A stretch of 64,000 bases of DNA from Hydractinia symbiolongicarpus. Its lineage: Eukaryota; Cnidaria; Hydrozoa; Anthoathecata; Hydractiniidae. Positions 1 through 10,096 of this stretch are shown here, in pieces; position 1 is the stretch's first letter; each line of letters starts with the position of its first letter. The notes under the pieces are model-generated. The model worked only from the letters and a program-made list of their open reading frames with translations, did no database searches and was not told the DNA's origin. The stretch lies in contig NC_079876.1 of assembly GCF_029227915.1 (NCBI RefSeq), positions 30,789,828 through 30,853,827 on the forward strand. The letters run 5' to 3'. Made by a program: the position numbers and the translations under genes.

Positions 1-32
1 GTAAGGTATAGAGAATTTAAGTTGGCCCCAGC

Positions 33-215
33 AAAAACATTGCTGTAGATTGTTAAAAAATTATCAATATGCAATCGTAGGAAGCTAAAACATCGCTGTA
101 CATCGTTTAAGAATTATCTATACGCAATCGTAAGAAGCTATAACATCGGCGTAGATTGTTTAAAAACTATCAAAACACGATTGTAAGAAGGGAAATCATC
201 GCTGTAGATCGAAAG
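33..215. repeat. 53-bp tandem repeat, about 3.5 copies
   Basis: The marker ACAT(T/C)G(C/G)(T/C)GTA recurs at 37, 90, 143 and 196, exactly 53 bp apart. Each unit carries a variant of ATCAATACGCAATCGTAAG. Units differ by several substitutions but no net indel. The array probably continues to the left of the window. It lies beside GAAACGATT-rich sequence and may be an internal part of the same mobile element. Confidence 0.85.
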
Positions 216-496
216 ATATAGATATTTTAAATAATTTGATCATATAATTTCTTTAGAAATCGGTGCGTGTGATAAACATAATAATGATAATAGTGTTAAA
301 TTTGAAGTGATTTTGAAACGATTTTAACAAACTGTTAAAACGAATTGATTTTGATATTGTGAGACAATTAGGAAACCAATACGAAACGATTGCAAAACGA
401 TTTTTGTTACAACGAAATGATTATTTTAAACTATTTTGAAACAAATTGAAACATATTACTGTGGAAAGTTTATCATTTCTTGAACATGATAGTGGC

Positions 497-530
497 GACG
501 TTTCGGGAGATCCTTCTCCCATCATCGGGC
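497..530 (-). ncRNA. Hammerhead-ribozyme-like motif of the Penelope element
   Basis: On the minus strand the order is CCGATGA, then T, a 5-bp stem GGGAG/CTCCC with loop AAGGAT, then GAAAC and GTC. This matches the minimal hammerhead layout (CUGAUGA - stem II - GAAA) described for Penelope-like elements. The second core base is C instead of U, which should impair cleavage. It lies downstream of the nuclease stop, where such motifs occur. No comparison was run. Confidence 0.45.
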
Positions 531-664
531 AAAGTAAAATGATGTTGCGCATGTATTTATGTAATTGCAGAGGATCGAAATTCATAAAGTTTAACCAATC
601 AGAAACAAGCTGATAATTACAGTTAATTACGGTAATTAACATTTTCGGACCTGGATGTAGGTAA

Positions 665-1494
665 CTACTTCTTCTGTAGGGCTGGTAACCAAATCTCAGG
701 AAGTTGATACGAGATGCTGTTTATGTGTTTGTTACGTTCTACACTGTTGATGGTTTCTTTAATCTTCCTGGCCGTTGTTCTGGATTCTCTGTCAATGATT
801 TTCTTCTCATCCCAATTAAACTGATGACTTCTGCTCCAGCTGTGGTCCGCAATTTCGTTTTTCTTCACATCTCCGTTTCTCACTGCGCGCATATGTTCTT
901 GTACTCGTTGCTTAAACTTTCTTTTTGTTTCGCCTATATACACTGCATCACAATCTTTACATGGGATTTCGTAAACAACATTGTTTTGTTCTTCCAGGTT
1001 TATTTTGTCTTTTGGTTTAGACAAAGTGCTTCTTGGGGTGTCTTTAGAGGTAAGAATGCATTTGATCTTGTGTTGCCTTAAAACTCGACGAAGGATCTCG
1101 CTGGTACCTGGTACGAAGGGTAGGAATGCTGATGCGATAAATTCCTCTGATGTTTCCTTGTTGTCTCCGTTGCATCTTCTCTTCATTTTATTTTCTACTT
1201 GCGTGATGACTTTATGACTGTATCCATTTGCGATTAATGCATTTCTTACACGTCGAATTTCTATTTTCCTCTCCTGTTTGTCACTGACTACACTGTTGGC
1301 ACGATTCAGTAATGAAGATATGACACTTTCTTTGCAAGATTTCTGATGGTTTGATTTGAAGTTAAGGTACTGGTCAGTGTGTGTTGGTTTACGATACACT
1401 GAAACTGAAATGGAACCATTCTTGCGTTTGACCCAAGTGTCCAGGAAAGCGATACTTCCATCGTGTTCAAGCTCAACCGTGAATGAACAATATT
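665..1494 (-). pseudogene. Penelope-like element protein, C-terminal part (RT end plus GIY-YIG endonuclease)
   Basis: An open frame without its own start runs from the inverted-repeat boundary to a stop at 665. The N-terminal stretch (IAFLDTWVKRKNGSI, then YRKPTHTDQYLNF) is the typical end of the Penelope-like RT domain. About 100 residues before the stop comes a cysteine pair (PCKDCDAVYIGETKR) followed by KQRVQEH, the signature of the GIY-YIG nuclease with its zinc-type Cys pair. In this family the nuclease nicks target DNA for priming. No stop or frameshift interrupts the 270-odd codons, so the copy looks fairly young, but it lacks the RT catalytic core. Confidence 0.88.
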
Positions 1495-1835
1495 ATGTTC
1501 AAGAAATGATTAAACTTTCCACAGTAATATGAATACTGAACAGAAAAACTGATATAATATCTTCAATAAAATTGAAACATATTTGAAATGATTTTTTTGA
1601 CAAAAAAATATTATAAATTCGTTTCAAATTCGTATAGAGATCGTTTCAAAAAAAATTATATGAATTGAAACGATTATTTTTAAATTGATCGTGAAGACTT
1701 AGGTGTCCTGTACCTTAATACAGCTTTCGGAAGATTGTTCTTGTGATGTAATACCAAAGAAAAACCATGTTGAATGAAGTTTAAAAATCTTTTTAAAGTG
1801 GGAAAGAGAAATCAAATATCTTTAGTAATTATCGT

Positions 1836-2045
1836 ATTAAAAAGAAGTCCAGAAGTTCTGTCTCCCACACGACACAGGCAATAAGTCAGCCCTGCCCTCA
1901 GTTTTGTAAGAAAAGATGTTCTGCAAGGACTCTAACAATTGAGTCTCCTGTACAGTTTTGCTTCATGCTAAGATGTGCCGGTGACAAGCATTTTTAAAGC
2001 ATGCCACCGACGACTTCTGCGATATACAACCTAATGATGCCCAAC
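1836..2045 (-). repeat. About 210-bp block repeated in inverse orientation at 11150-11372
   Basis: Reading the minus strand here reproduces the plus-strand sequence near 11150-11372 with small gaps. Shared landmarks are the AAGAAGTCCAGAAGTTCT stretch, CCTGTACAGTTTTGCTTCAT and a CACCGGCGAC-like hairpin region. Both copies adjoin ATCGTTTCA-rich DNA, so the block belongs to the interior of that transposon family. Confidence 0.8.
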
Positions 2046-2219
2046 CTAATGAATTCATCTTGAAACATAAAAAGCCAGTAACAAACTGGAACTCATTTTT
2101 TCCTTTAGCAAGATAAAAATATAAACACATCTTGAATGAAGTTCAAAATAGTTCCAAGTAAAGTGAATAAAATATTAAATTTATTTTTAATTAAACATTA
2201 TTTCGGCTGTTAAGACAAG

Positions 2220-2582
2220 TTAAGATTGAGAGAGTTACTAGTTCAGATGCTTAGTTTTTGTGTTTAGGATTCCCGGGTTCAAATAACCTCCACTCCAGTA
2301 TGAGTGGAGGTTGTTGTCTCCAGTATAAAAAAATAACAAAAAATTTGGGTAAGTAAGGCATACATATTTGCCTTCTTTGTTTGATTTGAAGGAATAAACT
2401 ATTTCAGCTCTCAAAATTAGCGTTGGCAATCGGGCGCAGTTTCATTTCGCGACAGCAAAAAACTGCCAAGGCTAATTTTTGTTGCGCATTCATATTGCAG
2501 TAGAAAAATGGAGGATGCTTTGAATTGTGAAACACAAACACGATGATCGAGCGTCTACGTATAGCGACTCTCTCAATCTTAA
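2220..2582. mobile_element. 363-bp MITE-like element with perfect inverted ends at TTAA
   Basis: GTTAAGATTGAGAGAGT at 2219-2235 is perfectly inverted at 2567-2583. The repeats include TTAA at both edges, as expected for a piggyBac-type TTAA target duplication, although the inner ends do not match the usual piggyBac CCY termini. The interior holds a short hairpin near 2286-2313 (ACCTCCACT / AGTGGAGGT) and no coding region. Superfamily is inference. Confidence 0.65.
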
Positions 2583-2583
2583 C

Positions 2584-5290
2584 TTCCTTTTCTACATTTC
2601 CGAAACAGTATGCATGACTATACTGTCACTTTTATAAATTTATCTTTATTTTTCAAGTCATCACTAGCAAATTGGCAAAAATATGATTCATTTTCAAATT
2701 ACAAAAAATCTTTATCTACGTGGCTTAAATAAAACTTCAAATTCATTCAAAAAGTTCAGCTACATTTTAACAAAATTTATATATACAGAAAATTGTTTTT
2801 AAAATTTTTTGAATAACAATAATGGCATAAAAAAATACATTAAATTCGGACCTGCCAATTGTTTTGTAAAATGAAGAAATTATCTACAATTAAATCCATG
2901 ATAAAATGTCTGTTCGGCCTTAAGTGCAGTTTTGCAGACTTGATTCATCCGTGCTTCGTCGGCATTAGTTAAGAACCACATGGCTGGATTTCTTGTGTAA
3001 GATCTAGTTACTAACGACAAAGGGCCAGGCAAAAGAGATTTATGTCTACGTAGTTCTTTCAACTAAGTCAGGAGTCAGTGAATTAGCTAGGATGGTCAGG
3101 TTGGCTATGAATAGGCTTGTTTGTGGATTAAAAGGATCAGGACTATTCAATAATTCTGAGACTTAAAGTCTTCAACCAAGACGGAAATCTATCAGACGTT
3201 TTGTCCTACAAAATGTGGCGGAAATTTTGTTTGACAAGTCTCCAAAAATTATTTCGAGGGGTGCGCACGCGAAACAAAATGGATTGTATAGGTTGATTTT
3301 GAAAACTCTCTGAAAAGGACTGATATTTAAAGGGTAAGTAAGACTAAGGAAACTTAAAAAAATAATATTTTTAAAATTGCAGATGCTTCACTGTTCACTC
3401 TCTCGCGTTGGCAAATTATTGCCGAGGAATTGCCACTGCAAATATTAATAGCGTCGATGGGTTTTTGGGCTAATTTTGAGGGCTGCTATTTTGACAATCA
3501 TAAACTGATGCATATACATAATTCTTGAAAATAAAAATAATAGATACTAGCAACTAAAATCAGAAGCCTGGGGAATATAAAATGCCAACGGTACAGAAAT
3601 GAAATGATTTAAATGACTGCATGGGTTTATGGCTGCAAACCTCAACCCTAACCAATGCTTTAGTGTTGAATGACCCTGCAGCTAGCGAGTTTAGGTGAAG
3701 GTTTTAATAATTTATTGCGCATGTGCAGGGTATGCCATATGGTAAGATTTGATACCAAAAAACTTAATTTTTTGTTTTTAATTATTAAGAGTCAATTCTA
3801 AATTCTAAAGTTTAGCCCTCCATAAACATGTAGCTAAAATATGGCATTGTATAACGCTAACATTAGAAATATATTCACCTACTTACTTACTTATATACTA
3901 CTTACATGGGGATCTTAAATATCATAGCTAGCTACTCTTTTTGTTGTTCAAAATATATTTTGCCCTGATTAAGATTATTCCCTCACTGTCATGTGACTGC
4001 TTAATGGGATGGAATGAGATGTTGATAGGATTGGTGTTTTTTTTTTTTTTTTTTTTTGGGGGGGGGGGGGAGAAATGCGATCAGACAATTCAAAAAGTAC
4101 TTAAATATGTTAGCTAGCTAGTGTTCTCTTTTTCCGTGAACGTTTGAAGATGTGACGTTATCACGTGGTGGACTTCTTTTTGTGTCATTTATGAGAATGT
4201 GTGGGAATATATCGACCTTTGTAGTTAAACATTCACAGCAAAGAGGAAAAAACGAACTTCTTTATACAGGTGGCTATATAAAAAGTCTTCCTTCTGTGTT
4301 CTGTTTGCAGGCCAGGCACAATAAAAAGGATTCCAGCCTCATTTTCTGTTTAGTTGGTACAAATATTGGTAATCCTCCAGTTTAAAAATTCACATGCCAT
4401 AATACCCTACCTCATCCGTAGTTACATAAACAAAAACATTTTACTTCACACGTCGCAAGTACTTTGTTGGAATTCATGTGAAGTGTTCATGTAAACATGG
4501 CATCTACATATGCCTAGTGTCGAATGTGCGGCGAGGTGCATCGAGTTGATTTGCAGTTTCAGTTTATGCTTGACTGGAGGTATATTCAAATATCATAACG
4601 GTGTATTCTATCATTACTTTTGTGCCGTTTCATATAACTGCGAAAAACCTGCTTGTGTTTTGATGTTATGTACACATGTACTGTTCCTTTTCCGTCTTTC
4701 TCACTTTCAAATCAAATTTCTTATTGCCCTCCTTCTTAGGGGCCTCCTTTTGGCCAGTCCAGGATTCCGCAATATCTGCTAAGGAGTGATATAGCTAATG
4801 AGGTACAATAATTTATTCAGGCAAGAAAAGAATATGGTTTTTGCTGCCTGTAGCCCTTTCATTGCAAGGTCATGGGAGGGATGTTGACTTGCTAGAAACC
4901 TCCATAGGGCAAGCTTGTGACTTTTTCAATAAAATGTGTGCTTATTGTTTGATAGCTCTTCAAATTGCCCAAATTATTCCAGAATCGCCGAAATTGCTTC
5001 TGAAATGCAAAACAGTGCTTCTAATTTCGTTGACTCGACCAAAAAAAAGGGTCAATTTATATTATAATATCCATCCACGTCTGTCGTCACACAATATGAA
5101 ATGCCATTAACAGAGGATGGTCGGAACGGTGGATTTATCAATGGGTCATGGATTAGTATTCTAAGTATTACAGAATTGTGTGAATCTATTTACTATGTAT
5201 TTATTAAGCAAATTATATCAAATAAAGCCTTTTTAAGAACTCCACTCCAACAGATTGTTTGTGATACTCAAGATTTGATATTTAAAGAAT
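2584..5290. other. Intergenic, no gene recognised
   Basis: AT-rich sequence with scattered short ORFs that show no family resemblance. It contains a T-run followed by a G-run at about 4028-4070. A 60-codon minus-strand frame at 2880-3062 is open but unrecognised. I see no RNA gene or complete mobile element. Confidence 0.6.
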
Positions 5291-5610
5291 TTTAGATTTA
5301 ATTATACTGCATAAATTATGATGTCATATTTAAGTAATAGCAAATGACATTTTCTGTCATTATATAGTAATTTAAGACCTGTTAAGGGATCTGCATTCAA
5401 ACTCAATGTATTGATATTATAAAGGTGAATTGTTTAGCATAAAATGTTTTTTGCAAAAATGACGCTCATGTGCAGGCCTCTTAATTTTTTGCTAATGACC
5501 CATAACTTGGGATCTGCATGTCGGTTTGTAATAAAATTTTGTGAGTAAACATATAGCGCCTATACAAGCTTACCAAGAAAATTTTATTGTAAACCAAATA
5601 ATAATTCAAG
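5291..5610. repeat. Foldback repeat, copy A
   Basis: Begins with the TTATGATGTCATATTTAAG region and resembles 7081-7415 at moderate identity over about 250 bp. Its distal part is an imperfect inverted repeat (GTTTGTAATAAAATTTTG near 5524 against AAAATTTTATTGTAAAC near 5579) around a 28-bp spacer at 5544-5571. No coding potential. Confidence 0.7.
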
Positions 5611-5827
5611 TTTGTATAGTTTTTTTAAAAACAAAATACTTCATATGTTTTTTGTGTAACAAAACAAAGTAGTTTGTAGCATTCGTATAATTCGATGCAA
5701 TGTTTGAATGTTTGTTACGATTTTATCATGCTTCCTGTGCACAACGCTTGTTGCATGAACATGATGTTAACAAATATTTTCAAAGTATATACTGTAGCAT
5801 CATTCCTTTTTTCCAGAGGATTTGTGC

Positions 5828-5854
5828 ACCTGGTTACCAACCTAGTAACCAGGT
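5828..5854. other. 10-bp perfect palindromic hairpin
   Basis: ACCTGGTTAC and GTAACCAGGT pair perfectly around a 7-nt loop. Nothing nearby gives it a function. It may be chance or a relic of a foldback element. Confidence 0.4.
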
Positions 5855-5959
5855 TTTTATGAACCCAGAGATCACAGTTCTGACATATATAATATTAAGT
5901 TTGCACCAACTCCTTTGGGACACATGCTGTACAGCTATTTAACTCTTGTTGTGGGCTTT

Positions 5960-6115
5960 TTAGCTTCACCTGATGAGCCAAGTATCTTAGTTTTGTGCAC
6001 ACTTATTCTAAAACCAGAGTCTCTACGGATGTTCTCCAAGCCTGTAACTGGACCTTAGGTCTTCTTAACTATCACTCATAATGACAATATCATCTGCATA
6101 AAGCATCTTCTGAGG
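5960..6115 (-). pseudogene. Decayed LINE reverse-transcriptase fragment
   Basis: On the minus strand a short frame reads LYADDIVIMSDS, the catalytic YADD box of a non-LTR reverse transcriptase, and a frameshifted continuation resembles the next RT helix (LQAWRTSVETL). A stop follows the box and no longer frame survives. This is an old relic, not an active element, and is unrelated in sequence to the CR1-type copy at 14597-18320. Confidence 0.6.
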
Positions 6116-7080
6116 GCAACCAATACAATATATTCACAAAAGCAAAAAGTAATGCATAAACTTCAATGAACTTGTCTTGCACAAAATATGAAGAAGGGTT
6201 GGTAATAAAGTACATAAGCAATAGACCATTTTCCATTTTGTGGTAGCTATTATGGATTTTTACATAAGTTGAGTTAGTAAACATTGGGCCTTTATAGTCG
6301 TTAACATGCAAAATTTGATTAAAAGTGTAAATGGTCTATCAATTTGTTTTGTTCTATAATTTGTGAACAAAGATGCTGATGTATAAATGTGAAATACAAA
6401 TGTTTATATATATATATAGGTGAATCTTTATCATGGCACATCTGTATTTTTTATCCTCAAAAGAGAATGTTTCACCCCATCGGACCTCTGATTATGGCGG
6501 GCTAGTATAATCGTGTAAGTCATAGTGAAGAAGAACAACCCTGCTCCTCACTAACAATAGTGTTAGTGATGACCAAAGTAGTTCTTCTGTAATATTGCAA
6601 ATGTGTTTGTTCATTCTGCTTGTGGTAGAAGAAAGAGGCAGTATGTGAATGTTACCATTTATTTGGTTTATTGTTTAAACAAAATACTGACTCTATATGA
6701 TAAATTTTGCCGTTCATGATAAGTCGGTCTAGTGATACTAACCAATCAAATCTTAAAAGATTTCTAAAAACAAAGCATTAAAGGGAACCACCTGGGGTAT
6801 AAAATCGTGGTGGGCTTATATTATAGAGCTTATAAAGTTGGTTAACAAGTCCAGGGTTCGAAATAGAAAAGTCAAGTCGGTTCAGAAAAATTTTTGCACT
6901 TTGTAACGAAGTAAACCACTATCTAGATGTGGCCTGGGAACACTGAAAGTGATTCGCAAAAATGGCATTTCGATTTGCAAATTGCGAATTGCGAACTGCT
7001 AATTCAAACCCTGAAACCCTCTTTTTAAATTTTTAAAAAATGTGTTTTTTATTCTCAAAATATTCACATTCAAAGAATTT

Positions 7081-7415
7081 CGAATTTAATTATGATGTCA
7101 TATTTAAGTAATAGCAAATATTGACATTTCTGTCATCAGTAATTTTAGACCTTTTTAAGGATGTTCATTCAAACTTTATTAATGCATAGATATTATCAGG
7201 TTGAATTGATTAACATAAATGTTTTTGCCAAAATGATACTTGTTTGCTCGTCCCAGGCTTCTTAATTTTTCTCTAATGACCCAATAACTTAGGATCTGCA
7301 ACTTGTTTTGCAATAAATAATTTCTGTGCAAGCTTGTATAGGCCCTTTATGTTTACTGACAAAACGTGATTGCAAACTGACATGCAGGTCCCAGGTTATG
7401 GGTTCGACAGCAAAA
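7081..7415. repeat. Foldback repeat, copy B
   Basis: Matches copy A (5291-5610) in direct orientation up to about 7327. The next 28 bp (7330-7357) match copy A in the opposite orientation, followed by an inverted arm (GACATGCAGGTCCCAGGTTATGGG) mirroring 7276-7300. The arms and loop show this is a foldback structure. Confidence 0.7.
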
Positions 7416-7528
7416 AAGTCCACCTAGCTAATTTGTTTAACTAGGCTATGAAAAAAGGTTGCGAAGCATTTCACAAGTTGCAAGCAAAATCTTTTTTATA
7501 AAAAATCAAAAATTGGCTATGTACTATA

Positions 7529-7550
7529 TCCTAATTTGCAGATCCCTGAC
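7529..7550. mobile_element. Isolated terminal-repeat fragment of the CAGGGATAAC MITE family
   Basis: CCTAATTTGCAGATCCCTGAC closely matches the right terminus of the 611-bp MITE at 52826-53436. No partner end was found nearby, so this is probably a truncated copy. Confidence 0.5.
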
Positions 7551-7770
7551 TGTTTGACTTTTCCCATAGAACGTTAACTGTAGACAGTTGCATACAGTTT
7601 TTAAAACCCTGCCCCATGCAGAAAGAAATTTGAAAATTTATAATAAATAAACTTTCCTGGTTTTCTATTTTAATAATAAAACCTGCAGGATTATTTTCCT
7701 GCTAAATTTTTCAACTTTTAGATAATCTAATGCTGTGTTTGTTATTAACCTGTTTTTTTATTACAACAAT

Positions 7771-8147
7771 ATATAGATAGATATATAGATAGATAGATAG
7801 ATAGATAGATGTGCATATTTTACATGGCTAGCCTCACAAATATCGAGGGATATACCCTGTCTATTATTTCCAGGAGGGGCCATGGCTTAGATGGAGAGTC
7901 CTAGAGTATTTAAAGCTCATTTTGAGCTACGCAGACCCAATTAGAGCCCGCGCTCTACTAGACAACTCCCTGCAACATCCAACGGCCCACACAGTGTGCC
8001 ATCTTCCCAATTTCCCTCACATGGCTTGGGTTAACCCGGGGCTATGGTAACATTCACTTGCCCGTGTTGAATCGCCGTCAAGAGGAATCGAACCCCGGTC
8101 TACCGCACAGAGTACGAGAGCTATAACCACTAATCTACGGCGCCACA
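7771..8147 (-). mobile_element. tRNA-derived SINE, full length, copy 1
   Basis: On the minus strand the element starts with a tRNA-like head (8071-8145): an A-box-like TAGATTAGTGG and a B box GGTTCGATTCC, with a mostly paired acceptor stem. A unique body of about 250 bp follows, ending in a (TATC)n tail at 7771-7812. The same unit recurs at 58163-58515 with very high identity and, headless, at 52643-52816. It would be copied by Pol III transcription and LINE machinery. It ends about 60 bp before the PLPP coding exon. Confidence 0.9.
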
Positions 8148-8219
8148 GATATATGTTAACAGGTAATTTATATTGTGTTTTGGTGATGACCTGGCTTTTA
8201 TTTCTTAGAGAAAAACAGT

Positions 8220-9588
8220 ATGGGTTGGCAAAAAATTTCTGCATTAATATGCAACATAATTGTGTGCTTGTCATTTGGCTTTGGTGTATTGTTGTTCTAC
8301 AAAATCGGCAAGCCCACTGTACAAGGATTTTATTGTAATGACGACAGCATAAACAAACCGTTCAAAAACAGTACCTTACCTTCTAAGGAAGTTACAATTG
8401 TGGCAATGGTTCTATGCTTATTTTGCTTCATCGTTGTTGAATCATACAATGTTTTTTTGAACAAACTTTCTGGCAGCAGTCTTGGCCAATATGCTAGACA
8501 GAATGCTAAAAGTCTTAGCTATACTGTTATTGCATTATTTTGTATTTACTTGTTTGGAGCTGGAGTTACTATGTTCATAACAGATGTTGGGAAATATACA
8601 GTTGGACGGTTGCGACCACATTTTTATGCTGTTTGTAAGCCTGACTGGAAAAAACTTAATTGCACTGATAGCTCTGGTGTCAACAACTATTTTGTTGGAG
8701 ATCATTTTTGTCGAGCATCACAAGAAAAAATGAAAGAAGCAAGGCTGTCCTTCCCATCAGGGCATTCTTCATTTTCAGGTATGTTTGCATATTTTTCTGT
8801 ATTATCTGTTTCAATAAACTGCATACAGTGATATCTCTTTTGCTGATATATTTTTACCTCACAGTAAATGGTTACTAATTATAAACAGCACAAAAATATT
8901 TTACAGCCATAAATAATTTGAGCCAATTTTAATGATAATTGCCACCAGTGAGTCATTTCTATACTAGATCCAGACAATTCAAATTCAAAGTTCACTTCAG
9001 ACTTAGGATCTCACGTTATTTAGTTAGATCCCAACTTTCAAAATGTGCTAATTGTTGCTGAGGTCAGTGCTTTGTGGGCCCAGATGTTGATTTTTCCATA
9101 AAGGGGAAAAAAAGTGCAGCTGACACAATTTAAATACTGTTTACCTAAAAAGTATAGCACTTCTGCAGCCTACGAACTCAGGAGAGTATGTGGGGTTTTT
9201 TTTCCCAATTTTTAAAATGTCCAAAATACTGCCATTTCCTCAATAATTTTGTCATATAGGGATTAAATTATTTTTAGCATTCTCTGCTTTCCACTTGGTA
9301 TTTTACATTCAGTCGCAGCTAGCAGTTACAAATAAGTTTGGTTTTGTTCCAAAAGTATGTGTGCAAGTTTTGTTGGTATGTTTGGCATTTTACTGTGGCT
9401 GTTCAAGAATTGCAGATAATAAACATCATCCAACAGATGTTGCTGCGGGATTGTTTCTTGGTGTAGCAGTGGCCTACTGTTTTCATGTTGTCTTGTCTCA
9501 AAAAAGACAAGAGAGAATTTTGTCTCAACGTTCTGTTAATGATAGTGCAAATGTATCAGTTATGATAGATAGAATGAACCAAGAGTAA
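8220..9588 (+). CDS. Phospholipid phosphatase (PLPP/PAP2 family), two coding exons
   Basis: Exons 8220-8778 and 9278-9588 join across a GT-AG intron of 499 bp to give 289 residues, the usual PLPP1-3 length. The three PAP2 motifs are present: KYTVGRLRP (residues about 125-133), PSGH (179-182) and SRIADNKHHPTD (229-240), with the catalytic histidines intact. Hydrophobic segments at about 8-27, 58-73, 101-120, 187-200, 213-228 and 245-260 fit six membrane passes. Family enzymes dephosphorylate phosphatidate, lysophosphatidate and related lipids at the plasma membrane or ER, with the active site facing outside or the lumen. A splice acceptor (TTTCTTAG at 8201-8208) precedes the ATG by 11 nt, suggesting an upstream non-coding exon or a trans-spliced leader. 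The nearest poly(A) signal is at 9838. I do not assign a specific paralogue. Confidence 0.93.
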
Positions 9589-9708
9589 CTGTTAGTTTGT
9601 TTGTTATTTGATCTAGGCCTTCGTGAATTGCATTCATAGTAGCTAGTGTGTGGCAATCTAATAGTATACACTAAATAATGTCCATGTCAGGTTGCTGTAA
9701 AATGCTGA

Positions 9709-9840
9709 ACAGTGGAACACCGAAGCTCCGGAACAAGTGTCTGCCAGAACACTGGAACTCTGGAACAAGTTAACCCGGAACTCCAGAACAACCCAAGGAA
9801 CATGGAAACTCCGGAACAATCCCCGAAACACCGGAACAAT
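9709..9840 (+). repeat. Irregular GGAAC(A/T)CCGGAACAA array, left
   Basis: About ten imperfect copies of a GGAACA-centred word, 11-20 bp apart, for example CTCCGGAACAAGT and CTGGAACTCTGGAACAAGT. The right-hand partner at 21195-21315 is in reverse complement. Confidence 0.75.
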
Positions 9841-9843
9841 AAA
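9838..9843 (+). promoter_or_regulatory. Candidate poly(A) signal for the phosphatase gene
   Basis: AATAAA, 250 nt after the PLPP stop and the first such hexamer downstream of it. It lies at the end of the GGAACA array, so it would come from transposon DNA if it is used. Confidence 0.4.
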
Positions 9844-9865
9844 TTTTTGTATACACTTATTTACC

Positions 9866-9952
9866 ACCTTGGCCCCAGGGCTTTTTTCTCTTTTTGATAT
9901 CGTCCTGCAGTCCCGTTATAAAAAGAGACAAAGAGCCCGGGGGTCGAGGTTG
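9866..9952. mobile_element. Short hairpin MITE-like repeat
   Basis: CCCCAGGGCTTTTTTCTCTT at 9873-9892 is imperfectly inverted at about 9921-9943 (AAAGAGACAAAGAGCCCGGGG). The pair forms a long stem with a loop of roughly 15-20 nt. Non-coding. Only one copy is in the window, so family status is inference. Confidence 0.45.
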
Positions 9953-10096
9953 CCCCCCCATTTGGCAATTTACTTATTTCAATATGATGCAAGCATAAAA
10001 GTATCCATCTTTTCTATACCCCCAATTATTAATTTCCAATAAACTTGCCAACTCTGGGGTCGTTGCTTAGAAAATGTTTTAATTTAATTGAACATT

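Larger units (their letters stand above)
452..1531 (-). mobile_element. 5'-truncated Penelope-like retroelement with terminal inverted repeat
   Basis: The segment encodes the end of a reverse transcriptase and a GIY-YIG endonuclease on the minus strand. It is bounded by an inverted repeat: 452-487 against 1495-1531, nearly identical with a 1-bp indel. Inverted copies of the tail at a truncated 5' end are known for Penelope-like elements. The catalytic RT core is missing, so this copy is dead on arrival. It is inserted in ATCGTTTCA-rich sequence. Confidence 0.8.
297..1700. mobile_element. Relic of an ATCGTTTCA-rich DNA element, split by a Penelope-like insertion
   Basis: Short motifs of the type ATCGTTTCA/TGAAACGAT recur at about 300-450 and 1560-1690, on both sides of the Penelope-like fragment. 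The same motif forms dense arrays at the ends of the intact TTA-flanked transposon at 10577-13696, and the block just downstream (1836-2045) is an inverted copy of part of that transposon's interior. I infer a rearranged, decayed relative. No terminal inverted repeat survives here. Confidence 0.5.

Noticed and set aside
704-1217. Plus-strand ORFs at 704-1081 and 981-1217
   Set aside because: Antisense to the Penelope-like GIY-YIG frame, which carries the family motifs.
2880-3062. 60-codon minus-strand ORF (WFLTNADEARMNQVC)
   Set aside because: It reads like protein but is too short, has no splice partners that I can see and matches no family I know.
4028-4070. T-run followed by G-run
   Set aside because: Simple homopolymers; could be a sequencing or assembly artefact and gives no element boundary.
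8071-8145. A functional tRNA gene at the SINE head
   Set aside because: The anticodon arm pairs poorly and the same sequence recurs attached to the same body and tail at 58439-58513, so it is a SINE head.
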